Positions 42,972 through 53,030 of a DNA stretch of 60,776 bases are shown here, piece by piece; the first letter of the stretch is position 1, and every line of letters starts with the position of its first letter. The translations under genes were made by a program, and so were the position numbers. The DNA comes from a bacterium (GTDB taxonomy: Bacteria; Bacillota_A; Clostridia; Lachnospirales; Lachnospiraceae): contig SFQZ01000031.1 of assembly GCA_004562915.1 (NCBI GenBank), forward strand, positions 1 through 60,776, read 5' to 3'. Below the pieces are notes generated by a model. That model was not told the origin of the DNA. It did no database searches and saw only the letters and a program-made list of their open reading frames with translations.

Positions 42972-43877
42972 CTACTCCTCATGCCTTTTTATTTTTTCTC
43001 TTAATTTCTTAAGCTCAGCTTCCATGTCTTTCACTTTGCTTATGGCATCGTCAGCACGCTTTTTTTCTGTGTCTGCTCGTTCTTTCTCTGTGTCCGCTCG
43101 CTCTCTCTCCCTGTCTGTATTAAGTTTCTCCTGCTCTACTCCCGCTTTAAAAGCAACCTCTCTTTCCATCCGTATATGTTCTTCTTCACTATATTCATAT
43201 ATACTCATTGCTTTCGCCTCCGCCCGATTCTTTCTCAAAAAATCTCTCAGGATACCCTCTGCGATGCATTCTGTTATGGCACGCTCTACCGCCGCTTCGA
43301 TACTCATCTCTTTCAGATACATTCTTACCCGCCGTACGTATTCTACATATTCCCATAAGGTTCGGCAAGCTTCCATAAGTTCTTTATTATGCCCTTCATT
43401 GATATTTAACACTACCACCTTCAGTTCCATAGAGACTGTTTCTTCCTCTACACTATACAGATCCGAAAGGCATATCGTCTCACAATCCGGTCTTTCCTGA
43501 ATACCATTGTAAAACACGATAAACCTTGGCGGTGGAATCTGTACAGAACTGCTGCTGTACAGCTTTATCGTATCGACCATAGCTTCATACAAATCTGATA
43601 AATAATGAAGAAATCTCAGCGGTATGTTCGGATTGTAGGTTGACTGGTGTTCATACAGGGAAAGACGGAAATCAATAAGAAATGAGATATCATTCTTCAT
43701 CGACATGTAGATTGCGTTCTCGAGAGTATTGATTGTAAGAAGCTCTGGATTCTTGTAGTTTTTTCCGCTGACTGCATTGTAAAGTTCCAGCAGCTTCTCT
43801 TTCTCACTGAAGATCATCCTGAACATTCTGTCTTTGTACGTTTTCATTGGTTTCAGTTCTTTTACGGTTGTTGTCAT
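42972..43877 (-). CDS. Rpn-family PD-(D/E)XK nuclease/putative transposase
   Basis: A 301-residue protein. Residues 10-200 show the Rpn-type PD-(D/E)XK fold: KDRMFRMIFSEKEKLLELY, then DISFLIDFRLSLYEHQST (Asp and Glu-His-Gln of the active site), then PRFIVFYNG. Residues 245-300 are a charged coiled coil with RERERADTEKERADTEKKRADD-type repeats. I use ATG 43877 behind AGGAGGAGG; a longer in-frame version lacks a site. Rpn proteins are recombination-promoting nucleases, and the variable tail is common in gut Firmicutes. Another copy begins at the left edge of the window. Confidence 0.75.
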   Translation of the reverse strand: MTTTVKELKPMKTYKDRMFRMIFSEKEKLLELYNAVSGKNYKNPELLTINTLENAIYMSMKNDISFLIDFRLSLYEHQSTYNPNIPLRFLHYLSDLYEAMVDTIKLYSSSSVQIPPPRFIVFYNGIQERPDCETICLSDLYSVEEETVSMELKVVVLNINEGHNKELMEACRTLWEYVEYVRRVRMYLKEMSIEAAVERAITECIAEGILRDFLRKNRAEAKAMSIYEYSEEEHIRMEREVAFKAGVEQEKLNTDRERERADTEKERADTEKKRADDAISKVKDMEAELKKLREKIKRHEE

Positions 43878-44129
43878 ATTCAAACCTCCTCCTTTTCTTG
43901 TGCAGGAGGCTTCTGATTCCTTATCCATCGAGGAAACCTCTCTGCTTTCGTTTTTGGGATTCAAGCATTGAGATTTCTGAATAGATGATAGAATACCAGA
44001 CACGACAATCGTCGCAAAGAAGTTTAGAAATGTAATGCTTTGAAAAGAGTTTAACACATGTGCAATACCAATGCAACAATTATTTTATGCAAATTATATA
44101 TGTGCTTTAAGTTAAAAAAACTTGCAAAA

Positions 44130-44378
44130 TCAGGCCAGCGATAAACGCATAAACAATCGGATAAATCTGATGTCTGTCCAAATATAGATCATCAAGGGAA
44201 TTTTTGCATTCAATCCTTTGGTCGCTTTATGAGCAGTATGGAATGACCTTGCGGTGGCATAAGAAAACAGCATGCCCCGATCCACAAGATCATTGATGGT
44301 ATGATTCGTAATTTCACTGGTTCTTTCATCACTATGCAGCAAAGTTTCATCCGAATCCGATACCTATAAAGTCCTCAT
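44130..44378 (-). pseudogene. Cof-type HAD phosphatase fragment
   Basis: From ATG 44378 the sequence reads MRTL, then a TAG, then VSDSDETLLHSDERTSE and GMLFSYATARSFHTAHK. This is the start of a Cof-type HAD hydrolase whose catalytic DLDGT has become DSDET. The frame ends after KIPLMIYIW, so two thirds of the gene is gone. It carries a nonsense codon, active-site changes and a truncation. Confidence 0.7.
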
Positions 44379-44415
44379 ATACCATCCCTCTCTCATAAAC
44401 CTGTGACTATCTTCT

Positions 44416-44985
44416 TTATTTGCACATTGCACTTCTATGCAGATCCGTTTCTATGGCATCCCAGATGTATTTTGCTGCAAAATCAGATCCACTTTCAGAA
44501 GCATGTGCGCCGTCTTCATAATACATTTCCATATTTGGATAACTGCTCATATAACTCCACCAGTTTTCACCAACCGGAGCGATCAATGCATCGATGTCCT
44601 TTGCCACATTCTTATGAACAGCTGTCATACGTGCCTGTTCATGTTCTTCCTCTTTCTTAGCCCATGTCATATATATTACAGGCTTACTGCCTGCTTCCCG
44701 AATCCATTTATTAAGAGCTCTGGCAGCATCCATGAACTTTTCTTCGGGTCCGAATGGATGTGAATGTTCCTGCAATACCACGTAGTCATAATTTCCGTAA
44801 AGAATATTAAATCTCACATCCGGTTCCTTCACATGCTGTTCTAAAAACCAACCTCCATGTGCAATCATAGTCACTTCACAGTCGTATCCTTCCTCTAAAA
44901 ATCTTCTGGCCACCATTTGTGGCATATCATTAAAATATGTATGACTGTTTCCAATAAACAAAATACGCAATTTCTTTTTCTCCAT
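44416..44985 (-). CDS. SGNH/GDSL-type hydrolase
   Basis: A 189-residue esterase-fold protein. FIGNSHTYFND near 10-20 carries the nucleophile Ser of block I; VVLQEHS is a block-III-like region; EDGAHASESGS near 165 carries the Asp and His of block V. No signal peptide is seen. It may deacylate a sugar or lipid; the substrate is unknown. It is an intact gene within a stretch of remnants, with no clear operon partner. Confidence 0.75.
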   Translation of the reverse strand: MEKKKLRILFIGNSHTYFNDMPQMVARRFLEEGYDCEVTMIAHGGWFLEQHVKEPDVRFNILYGNYDYVVLQEHSHPFGPEEKFMDAARALNKWIREAGSKPVIYMTWAKKEEEHEQARMTAVHKNVAKDIDALIAPVGENWWSYMSSYPNMEMYYEDGAHASESGSDFAAKYIWDAIETDLHRSAMCK

Positions 44986-45074
44986 AGAACACTTCTCCCA
45001 ATCCTATTTTAAGATTTGATAATACTATATCCCATCTCATCTGCTGCCGCAACAATCTTCATAAACTTTCCTAC

Positions 45075-46866
45075 TCACTCACTGAATCGTATCCGTTCAA
45101 TTAAAGTATCTTTCCGCACGGATTTTGTTATTCCCACTGCCAGTGCGATCTGAATGAGCAGCAATACCACAGAGATGATCACAGCTGCCCCAACCGGATA
45201 ATGGTAGGTTGTTATTTCAAACATTCCTTTCTTCTTTGCGTACAGAAATACCGGATATCCAAGTATACTTCCTGCTCCCACCGATATCAGAAGTGTCCCC
45301 AGTGTATAGAACAGCCCCTCCAGCTGCAGCATTTTTAAAAGCTGTGAATCGGACATTCCGATCGCCTGCATCATACCAAGTTCCTTCTTCCGCACATGGA
45401 CGCTGTTGATCATCGTATTGATCAGATTCATCACACTGATAAGTGACAGAATCACAAGAAATGCATAACATGCCCCGCTGGTTATTGTCATTGCTGATTT
45501 CCATTGTTCGTATTCTTCTTTCCAGGTCCGCATCTGAAGTCTGTCGGATGCATCCACGATTTCTTTCAGGGATTTTTCCAATTTCTCATCATAGTTTTTG
45601 TCTGCGATCACATGGAAAGAACCGGAAGAATTGTTTTCGCACAGCTGATCTGCCGCTTCTTTTGCCATGATAAGAAATGCATAACCTGTCAAACCGATTC
45701 CATATTCTCCGATTGCTGCGATTTCAAATTCTTTTTCATAAGTTTTGTCTCCGTCATGAACCGTGAGTTTCAGTGTATCCCCCACATCCAGTTCCGGATA
45801 CCAGTACTGCAGCGCCCTGTCCATGATCACTTTATTTCCGGACTTTAATTCTTCATAGGTTACCTGCCCTTCGGATATTCCCTTTGCCAGTTCGTCCGCA
45901 TATATTTCCGGCACTCCATTGATTTCATTGTAGTCCCCCTCTTCAAATGACCCGCCTGTGACTTTGATGTTGGTAAATACATCTACTCTCTCAACTCCCT
46001 CTAGACTTTCTATTTGCTGTTTTAAAGAATTATTCAGCGGATTGTCTTTTTGCATCCTGGCCCAGGATCGCTCCGGATGCTCCTTATTATTTTCTTCAAT
46101 AATATGCAATATCTCATATTGGCCCACAATTGAGCTGTTTGCGCTTTCTTTGGGATTGGCACAAGACAAAACAGTAGCAACCACCATTAAAAATACACCT
46201 GTAATTGCCATGGATAAAATGGTAATTATACTTTTTTTCTTATTGTCCGTAAGAATTCTGCAGGTGAGACGTCCGATCGTCAGATACTCATACCCTCTTT
46301 TTCTGCGTTTTAGCTTTCCATTTGACTCCTGTGAACGCATTGCCTCCACCTCAGAGATCTTTGATGCTGTACGCATGGGTTTCAAAAGAGAAAAACAGAC
46401 AGCACATAAAGTCACTGATGCTGCCAGAAGATATGCCCACCAATAACAGATGTTCACTTCGCCGCTGTGCATGATTTCCTTTATAACATTTACATATTCA
46501 TTATCTTCAGCAGTAAAACTGACAAATGTCTTCAGAACCAGATTGGAAACCAACGTACCCATAAGCAAACCCATCGGAATCGCAAATACGGCAACACAAA
46601 GACCTTCTCTTAGTACAATCTGGCGAATCTGGCGCTTCGTAGCTCCGATTGCCTTCAATCTTCCAAACTCCTGCACTCTCTGATTCATGGAAACATAATA
46701 GATGCTGTAAATCGTGATCACTCCTGCCAGCATAATGATCGCCATAATCCCGACAATCACCGGCAACATAACAGGATCCACATAATTGGCGCCCAAATAA
46801 TCTTCATTAATATTGATTTGATCTTCTGCAATTCCAAACTGTTTCGCAATGTTTTGTATTTTTTCT
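45075..46866 (-). pseudogene. FtsX-type ABC exporter permease lacking its N-terminus
   Basis: The open frame holds two FtsX/MacB permease blocks: YSIYYVSMNQRVQEFGRLKAIGATKRQ near the start and INTMINSVHVRKKELGMMQAIGMS near the C-terminal third, with an extracellular domain between. Recognisable sequence extends upstream to about 46866 (KIQNIAKQFGIAEDQ) until a TGA. The first membrane helix and outer domain, about 230 residues, are missing. So is the ATPase gene expected between this permease and the kinase. It is most likely non-functional. Confidence 0.7.
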
Positions 46867-46905
46867 TCTCTTTGTTGCTTTCATCATAACAGGCTGACAT
46901 TGCAA

Positions 46906-46941
46906 AACCCTTACAAAAACCATAACAGTTTTGTAAGGGTT
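46906..46941. repeat. 13-bp inverted repeat at the deletion junction
   Basis: AACCCTTACAAAA at 46906-46918 is the exact reverse complement of 46929-46941, with a 10-base loop. It lies directly after the histidine kinase stop codon, where the ATPase gene and start of the permease should be. It may be the kinase terminator or may mark the rearrangement. Confidence 0.55.
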
Positions 46942-46946
46942 CCCCT

Positions 46947-48188
46947 CTAGCGCGGCAGTGTGATTTTAAACACTGTTCCCTGTTCTGTTTTCCGTTTTGC
47001 AGATATGGTTCCTCCCTGGCGCTCCAGTATCATTCTCGTCAGATACAATCCAACACCTGCACCTTCTTTTACCATTTGTTCTGCTTCTTTTCCCCGGTAA
47101 AATCTCTGATAGATCTTTGAAAATTCTTCAGTTTTAATTCCGATGCCCTCATCCTCGATTTCTATCACCACATTCCTGACCAAAGGCACCACACGCAAAA
47201 TCACTGTAGTATTCTCCCCGGAATATTTCACGGAATTATCCAGTACATTGGCAATGGCTTCCACCGTCCATTTCTCATCGTGATTTATCTTTAGGTCTTC
47301 ATCCATTTCCACCTGAATTTCGATATTTTTACTTTTCGCTTTCCTATAAATCTGGCTGACAGCACCTGCAATCGTCATTTTAAGACTTGCCTTCACAGGT
47401 TTGATCTGAATCATATGATTTTCCAACCGTGACAGATTGACCAGTTCATTCAGAAGAAGTTCCAGTTTTTCAATTTCCTTTTCTTCCTGTGCCTGAAATT
47501 CTTCTTTTTCCACTTCTGTAAGCTGATTTCCCGCTGCAAGTTCGTAACTCATTCTGAGAGAAGCCAGCGGGGTCTTCAACTGATGGGAAATATCAGTAAT
47601 CAATGCCTTTGTGCTGTTCTCTTCTTCTCTGAGCCGTTCTTTCAGTCCTGCAAAATACATTCCCAGCTCCCGCACTGTTTCCCACAGTTTCATCCATTCT
47701 TCCGAACACCCGTCATAATCCGGAAATGCCTCAAAATCGCCCTGTCGAAACCGTTCCAGAGATTCATATAGCTCCTGAAGATTTTTTCCCGAACCGGCAG
47801 GCTTTTCCTCTTCGCGCCATTCTCGATATCCCATTGCACCTGCCAAAAGAACACCTGTAAGTATACCTGCCGCCCAGAATATCCGCCATGCAGTTCCATC
47901 TGCCGGATGTCTCAGATCATATCCATACGTTTCTTCTATCCTCCGGGCAGTATCCTCCAGGATCTCCGACCGGATCACATTTGTCGTAAATTGATTTTGA
48001 GGTTTTTTCCATACAGACAGAATCTCTGCCTCCAGTTCCGGATGATTTGCCATAAGTGTGAGCATCTGCTGCTGATGCATGGACATCTCATAATTCGCCA
48101 GCAAATACATAAATACTGAAAACAGCACAGCAAATCCCAGATATATGCCGAGATATTTTCTTACTTTTTGATTACTTTTCCGGTCCAT
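46947..48188 (-). CDS. Sensor histidine kinase
   Basis: A 413-residue kinase. There are two membrane helices (near 12-30 and 105-125) around a 75-residue outside domain, then an HAMP-like linker. The H-box DISHQLKTPLASL is near 200-212, with the N-box NVLDNSVKY and G-boxes EDEGIGI and GAGVGLYLTRM after it. Its start overlaps the regulator gene by 28 bases. Kinases of this arrangement usually sense antimicrobial peptides with a neighbouring ABC exporter; that exporter is broken here. Confidence 0.85.
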   Translation of the reverse strand: MDRKSNQKVRKYLGIYLGFAVLFSVFMYLLANYEMSMHQQQMLTLMANHPELEAEILSVWKKPQNQFTTNVIRSEILEDTARRIEETYGYDLRHPADGTAWRIFWAAGILTGVLLAGAMGYREWREEEKPAGSGKNLQELYESLERFRQGDFEAFPDYDGCSEEWMKLWETVRELGMYFAGLKERLREEENSTKALITDISHQLKTPLASLRMSYELAAGNQLTEVEKEEFQAQEEKEIEKLELLLNELVNLSRLENHMIQIKPVKASLKMTIAGAVSQIYRKAKSKNIEIQVEMDEDLKINHDEKWTVEAIANVLDNSVKYSGENTTVILRVVPLVRNVVIEIEDEGIGIKTEEFSKIYQRFYRGKEAEQMVKEGAGVGLYLTRMILERQGGTISAKRKTEQGTVFKITLPR

Positions 48189-48841
48189 ATATAGCCTAAT
48201 CCTCTCACATTGGAAATCTCATCAGTTCCCAGTTTATTCTTCAGTCTGCTGATATTGACAGTTACTGTATTTTCATCCACAAATTGTCCGTCTACATCCC
48301 AGATATGCTCCAGTATATTTTCCTTCGATACGACCCGTCCCGTATTTTCCCAGAGATATACCAAAAGCTGCAGTTCTTTTTTACTGAGTGAAATTTCCCG
48401 GCCATCTTTTCGAACTTTCATCTCCTGACAGTTCACTTCCAGATCACCGCAGATCAGAATACTTCCAGATTCTTCTTTATGGTCGATTCGCCTCATAAGT
48501 GCATTTACTTTCGAAACCAGCACCATCAGAGAAAATGGCTTGGTTATATAATCATCTGCCCCCGTATCATATCCATTAACAATATCTATCTCCGAATCCA
48601 ACGCAGTCAGATACATAAAACAGGTATCACTTCTCTCACGAACTTTTCTCCCCAGTTCCAGACCACTTCCATCCGGCAGGGTAATATCACAGATAATAAG
48701 GGCAAAATTTTCTTCTTCCAGATAACTTTCTGCCTCGGAAAGTGAAAATGCAGACATAACTTGATAACCAGCTTTCTGTAATGTTAAAGTAATTCCCTTA
48801 TTTAGATTGATTTCGTCTTCAAGAAGTAATATCCTATTCAT
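48161..48841 (-). CDS. OmpR/PhoB-type response regulator
   Basis: A 226-residue regulator. Residues 1-115 form the receiver with Asp52 in LIICDITLPDGSG and Lys in YITKPF. Residues 130-225 form the winged-helix DNA-binding domain (SLSKKELQLLVYLWENTGRVVSKENILEHIW). GGAGG six bases before ATG 48841 decides the start over an upstream in-frame ATG. It pairs with the kinase downstream. Confidence 0.85.
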   Translation of the reverse strand: MNRILLLEDEINLNKGITLTLQKAGYQVMSAFSLSEAESYLEEENFALIICDITLPDGSGLELGRKVRERSDTCFMYLTALDSEIDIVNGYDTGADDYITKPFSLMVLVSKVNALMRRIDHKEESGSILICGDLEVNCQEMKVRKDGREISLSKKELQLLVYLWENTGRVVSKENILEHIWDVDGQFVDENTVTVNISRLKNKLGTDEISNVRGLGYIWTGKVIKK

Positions 48842-48860
48842 GCCTGTCCTCCACATACAT

Positions 48861-50924
48861 TTACTGCAATCCTTTTTCAATCGCAGATGCTACTGCTCTC
48901 ATCCGATTTATTGCTTTTTCTCCATTACATAAAATATACTGAGCATTCTCCGGAATATTATTCTTATTCACTTTTTGCAAAACCCCTATCTGATTCCCCG
49001 AAAGCATTTCAAACCCACTGATCAGTTCTTCCAAAGATGGAGATACGTTAGAATTTCTCAGAAGCAAAAATAAATCTCTGGGAGAAAGACTTCCCAACAA
49101 TTCTTGTTCATTACAAAATTGTTTTATAATCTCTGAAATAATATCCAATTCCCGTCGCCTTGATGAAATGATTTCTTCCAGCTGAGAAAATCCATTGAGT
49201 GTTTTAAACATAAGAGAAATTTCATGTAAGCTCAGCCCCAATTCTTCCGATGCATTCGCTATTTCGATCAACTGTTTATCCGTAATCAGGGCATACTCTT
49301 TCTTAATAGCAAAATTTCGAATGGTATCACCACTAAATCCCGGACCTACTACAACAACATAATCCGCATTATTTTTCTCTTTATGCGTATCCAAAGCAAT
49401 ATCACTAATATCCCCATGAGATACCTGTCCATTTGACTTAGATTTTCCATCCACAATGGCAACTACTGTATTCCCCTCTTCTCCTTTCCATCTTAAGACA
49501 ACATCTGTATCACCGGATCCTCCTATATGTTCCGCCTTGAACCCCATATAGCTAAACATATCTGCAATAGCTTCTTCAAATGCAAAACCCGGAATTTTCC
49601 CTTCTGCTGCTGGATTGGTTGCTGAATTACGTAATCGCTCACTTATGATTTCTAATTTACTAAGTGGTTTATCAAATGAATGGTCTATTTCCCTATCCTT
49701 TTGTTCGAAAACCTTTTCATCTTCTGTAACTTTTTCTAATGGCAAAGTTGTGACAAAGTTTTTCCCCATTTTTGTTGTTTTCAGATGAAGGTACTGTGGC
49801 TCCTCCAATAATCCGGCTTCTAACAAGAACCCCACGATCCATTTTGTTTTCTCGCCATTCATCCCATACAGCTTTCCTTTTAGATAGATATCATTGCGGG
49901 CAATATCATTCTCTGCATATAATAAAATTTCACCTACAAACCGCATATGAGCATGAAGAATCCGAACGAAATCCAAATCATTTCCTGTTTCTATCCATGC
50001 TTGAGCCGCCGCTGTCGCTCTGTATACATTTCTGCCCACTTCCTCTAACAACCCAGAAGCCTTTAAAAATGGCAGCATTGATTCTGCACTGCTTATTCTA
50101 AGTTTGAATTGATTTTCTATGAATTCAAATAACTCTTTTCTCGAAACTTTATGTAAAGCAAACTGAATAATGATTCTAAGATTTTCTATTCGATTGGGGC
50201 TGGGAACCCATATATTATAGGTGCATCGCTTTTTATGCAATTCCGGTGATTCACTAAGTTTCTGCAATAATGCAGCAATCTCTACAGGGGGTTCTGTAAT
50301 TTCTACATCGTCCATATCAGAGTCTTCCGCCTCCAATACTTCCGGACTTACGATACACCATTCTTTTAACACATCTTTTCCCTGCTCAGTCACTTCCCAT
50401 TTACGATTTCCTACTGCCTGTATGAGTCCTAATACTTCTAACCAATCCATCCTTTTTCTGGTATTGCTTAAATTGTTCCAATTCAATCCATATTTCTTAC
50501 ATATTTTTTTATCTAGTTCTTCCACAGTTATCGGCTCTGCATTTATAATATCAAGTATTTCTCCAAATAAACGAAATCTGTCTTGTATTAAATCTGCTAA
50601 TTTCCTTTGTGTCGGTTCCGCAGCAAATTTCTGTCCTTCCTCTGACAAGATCAGCTTGCCTGCATGATTATGAACAAGCCCAACCCCTTTTAAAAACGGA
50701 GCATAGATCCGCCATGTCTGTACATCCACCATACTCCCAACATCCGGAGTTGTATCCAAATCATATGCCTCGCCAGCTCTGACCAATTCCACAAGTTTCT
50801 TTACAAGTTCGTACCAAACCTGCTTTCCCCCTCGTAAATCAGGAATCGACCATCCCTTTTTCCGCCATTCACTTTTTTGTTTCTGAATATCTGCTGTTGT
50901 AAGTAATTTTTCCTCGTTTCCCAT
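48861..50924 (-). CDS. Orphan FokI/Mrr-like nuclease with multiple winged-helix domains
   Basis: A 687-residue protein. Residues 20-410 read as several winged-helix or helical recognition domains in tandem. Residues 425-560 are a PD-(D/E)XK nuclease: FAFEEAIADMFSYMGF, HIGGSGDTDVVL with Asp near 472, and VAIVDGKSKSNG with the D-x-K near 490. The spacing and GGS...D...VDxK pattern closely mirror the FokI cleavage domain (Asp450, Asp467, Lys469). No methyltransferase gene is on either side. It may be a remnant or solo restriction enzyme, or a stand-alone defence nuclease. The start has no strong ribosome site checked beyond a GGGA-like stretch. Confidence 0.7.
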   Translation of the reverse strand: MGNEEKLLTTADIQKQKSEWRKKGWSIPDLRGGKQVWYELVKKLVELVRAGEAYDLDTTPDVGSMVDVQTWRIYAPFLKGVGLVHNHAGKLILSEEGQKFAAEPTQRKLADLIQDRFRLFGEILDIINAEPITVEELDKKICKKYGLNWNNLSNTRKRMDWLEVLGLIQAVGNRKWEVTEQGKDVLKEWCIVSPEVLEAEDSDMDDVEITEPPVEIAALLQKLSESPELHKKRCTYNIWVPSPNRIENLRIIIQFALHKVSRKELFEFIENQFKLRISSAESMLPFLKASGLLEEVGRNVYRATAAAQAWIETGNDLDFVRILHAHMRFVGEILLYAENDIARNDIYLKGKLYGMNGEKTKWIVGFLLEAGLLEEPQYLHLKTTKMGKNFVTTLPLEKVTEDEKVFEQKDREIDHSFDKPLSKLEIISERLRNSATNPAAEGKIPGFAFEEAIADMFSYMGFKAEHIGGSGDTDVVLRWKGEEGNTVVAIVDGKSKSNGQVSHGDISDIALDTHKEKNNADYVVVVGPGFSGDTIRNFAIKKEYALITDKQLIEIANASEELGLSLHEISLMFKTLNGFSQLEEIISSRRRELDIISEIIKQFCNEQELLGSLSPRDLFLLLRNSNVSPSLEELISGFEMLSGNQIGVLQKVNKNNIPENAQYILCNGEKAINRMRAVASAIEKGLQ

Positions 50925-51056
50925 AGTATCCCTCGTTTCCCGGATGTTTGTCAGTTTCTACTCTCCCGTTTAATACTGCTAAATGTGTTATAATACCTTT
51001 TCTGCTGCTGTTAAATTGCCTTCTAATTATTATATCACCATACCTCTTCGTTTTCA

Positions 51057-51605
51057 TCAAAATACTAAAATGAGTACTAAAAAGAAGCGTGGCAGATAAT
51101 CCATATATTTCCAACCAACGGTATCTACCAATACTCCGGCTATTGTTGGTGCAATGATCGGTGCCACTGTAGATGCAAGACCATACCACCCCATCATTGT
51201 TCCTTTTTTCTCCGCCGGGTACATAGACAATATAATGACCTGTCCCATAGCTGTAAGTATTCCATTACCCATTGCCTGTAAAATCCTGCCGACCATCATA
51301 ATTCCGAATCCCGGAGCTAAGATACAGGCAAATTCACCAACAATAAAAAACATTATTCCAGAATATACAACTTTTTAGTTTGGAACTTTCTTGACAAGAA
51401 ATGCCGTTAAGGGCATCACAATTCCCATAGCCAATGAATACCCACTTGTCATCCACTGCCCTGTTGTTGTACTGATCCCAAAATATTCCACAACAGGTGG
51501 AAGTGCTGTTGTCATTGCTGTTGCCAGCATTGAAGTAGCAACACCTGTAATCACTAAATTAGTAAAAATAAGAAGTCTTTGTTTATCATTTAGTTTTGCT
51601 GACAT
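51057..51605 (-). pseudogene. EmrB/QacA-type MFS exporter, stop-interrupted and truncated
   Basis: From ATG 51605 the sequence reads MSAKLNDKQRLLIFTNLVIT and continues to FLVKKVPN, then TAA, then in the same frame KVVYSGIMFFIVGEF and the drug-antiport motif RILQAMGNGILTAMGQVI. After DTVGWKYMDYLP it diverges and stops. About 180 of some 470 expected residues remain, with one nonsense codon. A MarR regulator lies 76 bases upstream, the usual partner of such exporters. Confidence 0.75.
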
Positions 51606-51680
51606 TTTCATCATTCCTTTCTGTATCCATCCCCAAAAAGCAATGTGTTTTTATAGGTGAAATCTCAATATTTTCCAATT

Positions 51681-52124
51681 TTATTCCTCCATTCTATGCC
51701 ATATTCTTTGATTTATATTTTCCATCATCTGTACCATTGTCCGTTCTGTCTGCTGAATATCCGATGACTGAATATTTGAGCATAAAATACTATAAAAATT
51801 ACTGTGTATCTCTTTGATTCGTTTTGCAGCTGGTATCGCCTTTTCCGTTAAATACAGAAGTTTCATTCGCTTATCTCTCTCACTTGGGACGACTTCAATA
51901 TATCCAATTTCTGTCAGCTTTTTAATAACTTTTGTCAACGTTCCTTTATCAACTCGGATACACTCCACCATCTCTTGAGCAGAAGCTCCGGGATGATCAT
52001 AGAGATATTCCACATAAAACTGCTGTCCCCATCCAATTTCAAAATCTGCAAGATTGTGATCATAGTACATCTTCATCAGGCGATCCAAAATTGTAATGCA
52101 TTGTTCACATATATCGTTAACCAC
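51681..52124 (-). CDS. MarR-family transcriptional regulator
   Basis: A 147-residue winged-helix regulator. The recognition region is SAQEMVECIRVDKGTLTKVIKKL (near 48-70) and the wing is YIEVVPSERDKRMKLLYLT. Translation appears to start at GTG 52124, with AGGAAC just before it. It likely repressed the EmrB-type exporter gene downstream, now broken. So it may be an orphan regulator. Confidence 0.8.
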   Translation of the reverse strand: MVNDICEQCITILDRLMKMYYDHNLADFEIGWGQQFYVEYLYDHPGASAQEMVECIRVDKGTLTKVIKKLTEIGYIEVVPSERDKRMKLLYLTEKAIPAAKRIKEIHSNFYSILCSNIQSSDIQQTERTMVQMMENINQRIWHRMEE

Positions 52125-52235
52125 CAGTTCCTATTGATTCCATTTATTTTTAATATAAAAATAGTCGGAACCAACGCATGATTCTAACGGCGTTGTCGAT
52201 ACCGCTCCGATTCACGACTATCCCGTTTACTTTCT

Positions 52236-52718
52236 TTAAAGCACACTACTTTGGAATCGTTCAATCAGCTTCTGGGGAATATTCAGCCCATCACGCAGAA
52301 AAGCTCCGGCATTTTCATATTGCGTATCCATGGCCGAAAAAGCTGCATTCAAATACTCTTCCTTTGCGAGAAAAATGTCCCTTATTGATTCCGCTTCCGT
52401 TTCGGTCCTGTCGGCCGAGAGCATCATCTGATAGTATCTTTCAGATTTGGCTTCATTCACGCGATTTGTCAGCAGATAATCAACATCTGCAATGGGCACA
52501 TCCGGCATTGCATTTCGTTCCATTTTTGTCCGCAGATCGATGATTTTTGAAAGATGATATTTTTCCCGCAGAACATTCCTGTCTGCTTCCGTTGCATTTG
52601 ACAGATTTGCGGAACGAATCAAAAATCCTGAGGAAATGAGACATCCCTGCACTGTACGCAATCCACCCATATCCCGAGCATTGGATATTTTTTCAAAAGA
52701 AATACTTCTATCGTTCAT
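52236..52718 (-). pseudogene. Tyrosine-phosphatase-family protein lacking the catalytic loop
   Basis: The N-terminal part reads ISNARDMGGLRTVQGCLISS and SKIIDLRTKMER, typical of the DSP/tyrosine phosphatase 3 family. The C-terminal part reads KEEYLNAAFSAMDTQYENA and FLRDGLNIPQKLIERF, also typical. The middle 80-90 residues with the HCxxGKDRTG signature are absent, while the frame stays open from ATG 52718 (GGGG site) to 52236. A protein may be made, but it cannot be a phosphatase. An in-frame deletion is the simplest explanation. Confidence 0.65.
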
Positions 52719-52859
52719 TTCAATCCCCTTTCTTTTTAATATTATTAGATTACTTTTGGCATTTTCTATAAACATTGAATTAATAATAACATTTATCCAT
52801 GATGAATAGCCTTTGATCTTTCTGCCAACATGTTCATATTCCGAACCAACCATTCGTAA

Positions 52860-52997
52860 TTATCTCTCCAACCAGCTTGCATTATACGCCTCTACCTCTT
52901 TTTCTGCAATCACTCCCCGCGAATCTCCGGAACTCCCTGCTCTGTTGATAAAATTTCTTTTAATTCTAAGTCCTTTAATAAAACACAGAAAATTCAT
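52860..52997 (-). CDS. Possible 45-residue ORF or C-terminal remnant
   Basis: A frame from ATG 52997 reads MNFLCFIKGLRIKRNF, then RGVIAEKEVEAYNASWLER, to a TAA at 52862-52860. There is no ribosome site, and I do not recognise it. The C-terminal half looks protein-like, so it could be the tail of a deleted gene. The rest of the 52719-53030 gap shows nothing else. Confidence 0.2.
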   Translation of the reverse strand: MNFLCFIKGLRIKRNFINRAGSSGDSRGVIAEKEVEAYNASWLER

Positions 52998-53030
52998 TTT
53001 ATCGAGAATGACATGAAAAATGGTAAGCTA

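Noticed and set aside
43024..43500. A 158-codon plus-strand frame opposite the Rpn-like gene
   Set aside because: It is the reverse of the coiled-coil repeat region, with serine/leucine-rich low-complexity translation and no ribosome site.
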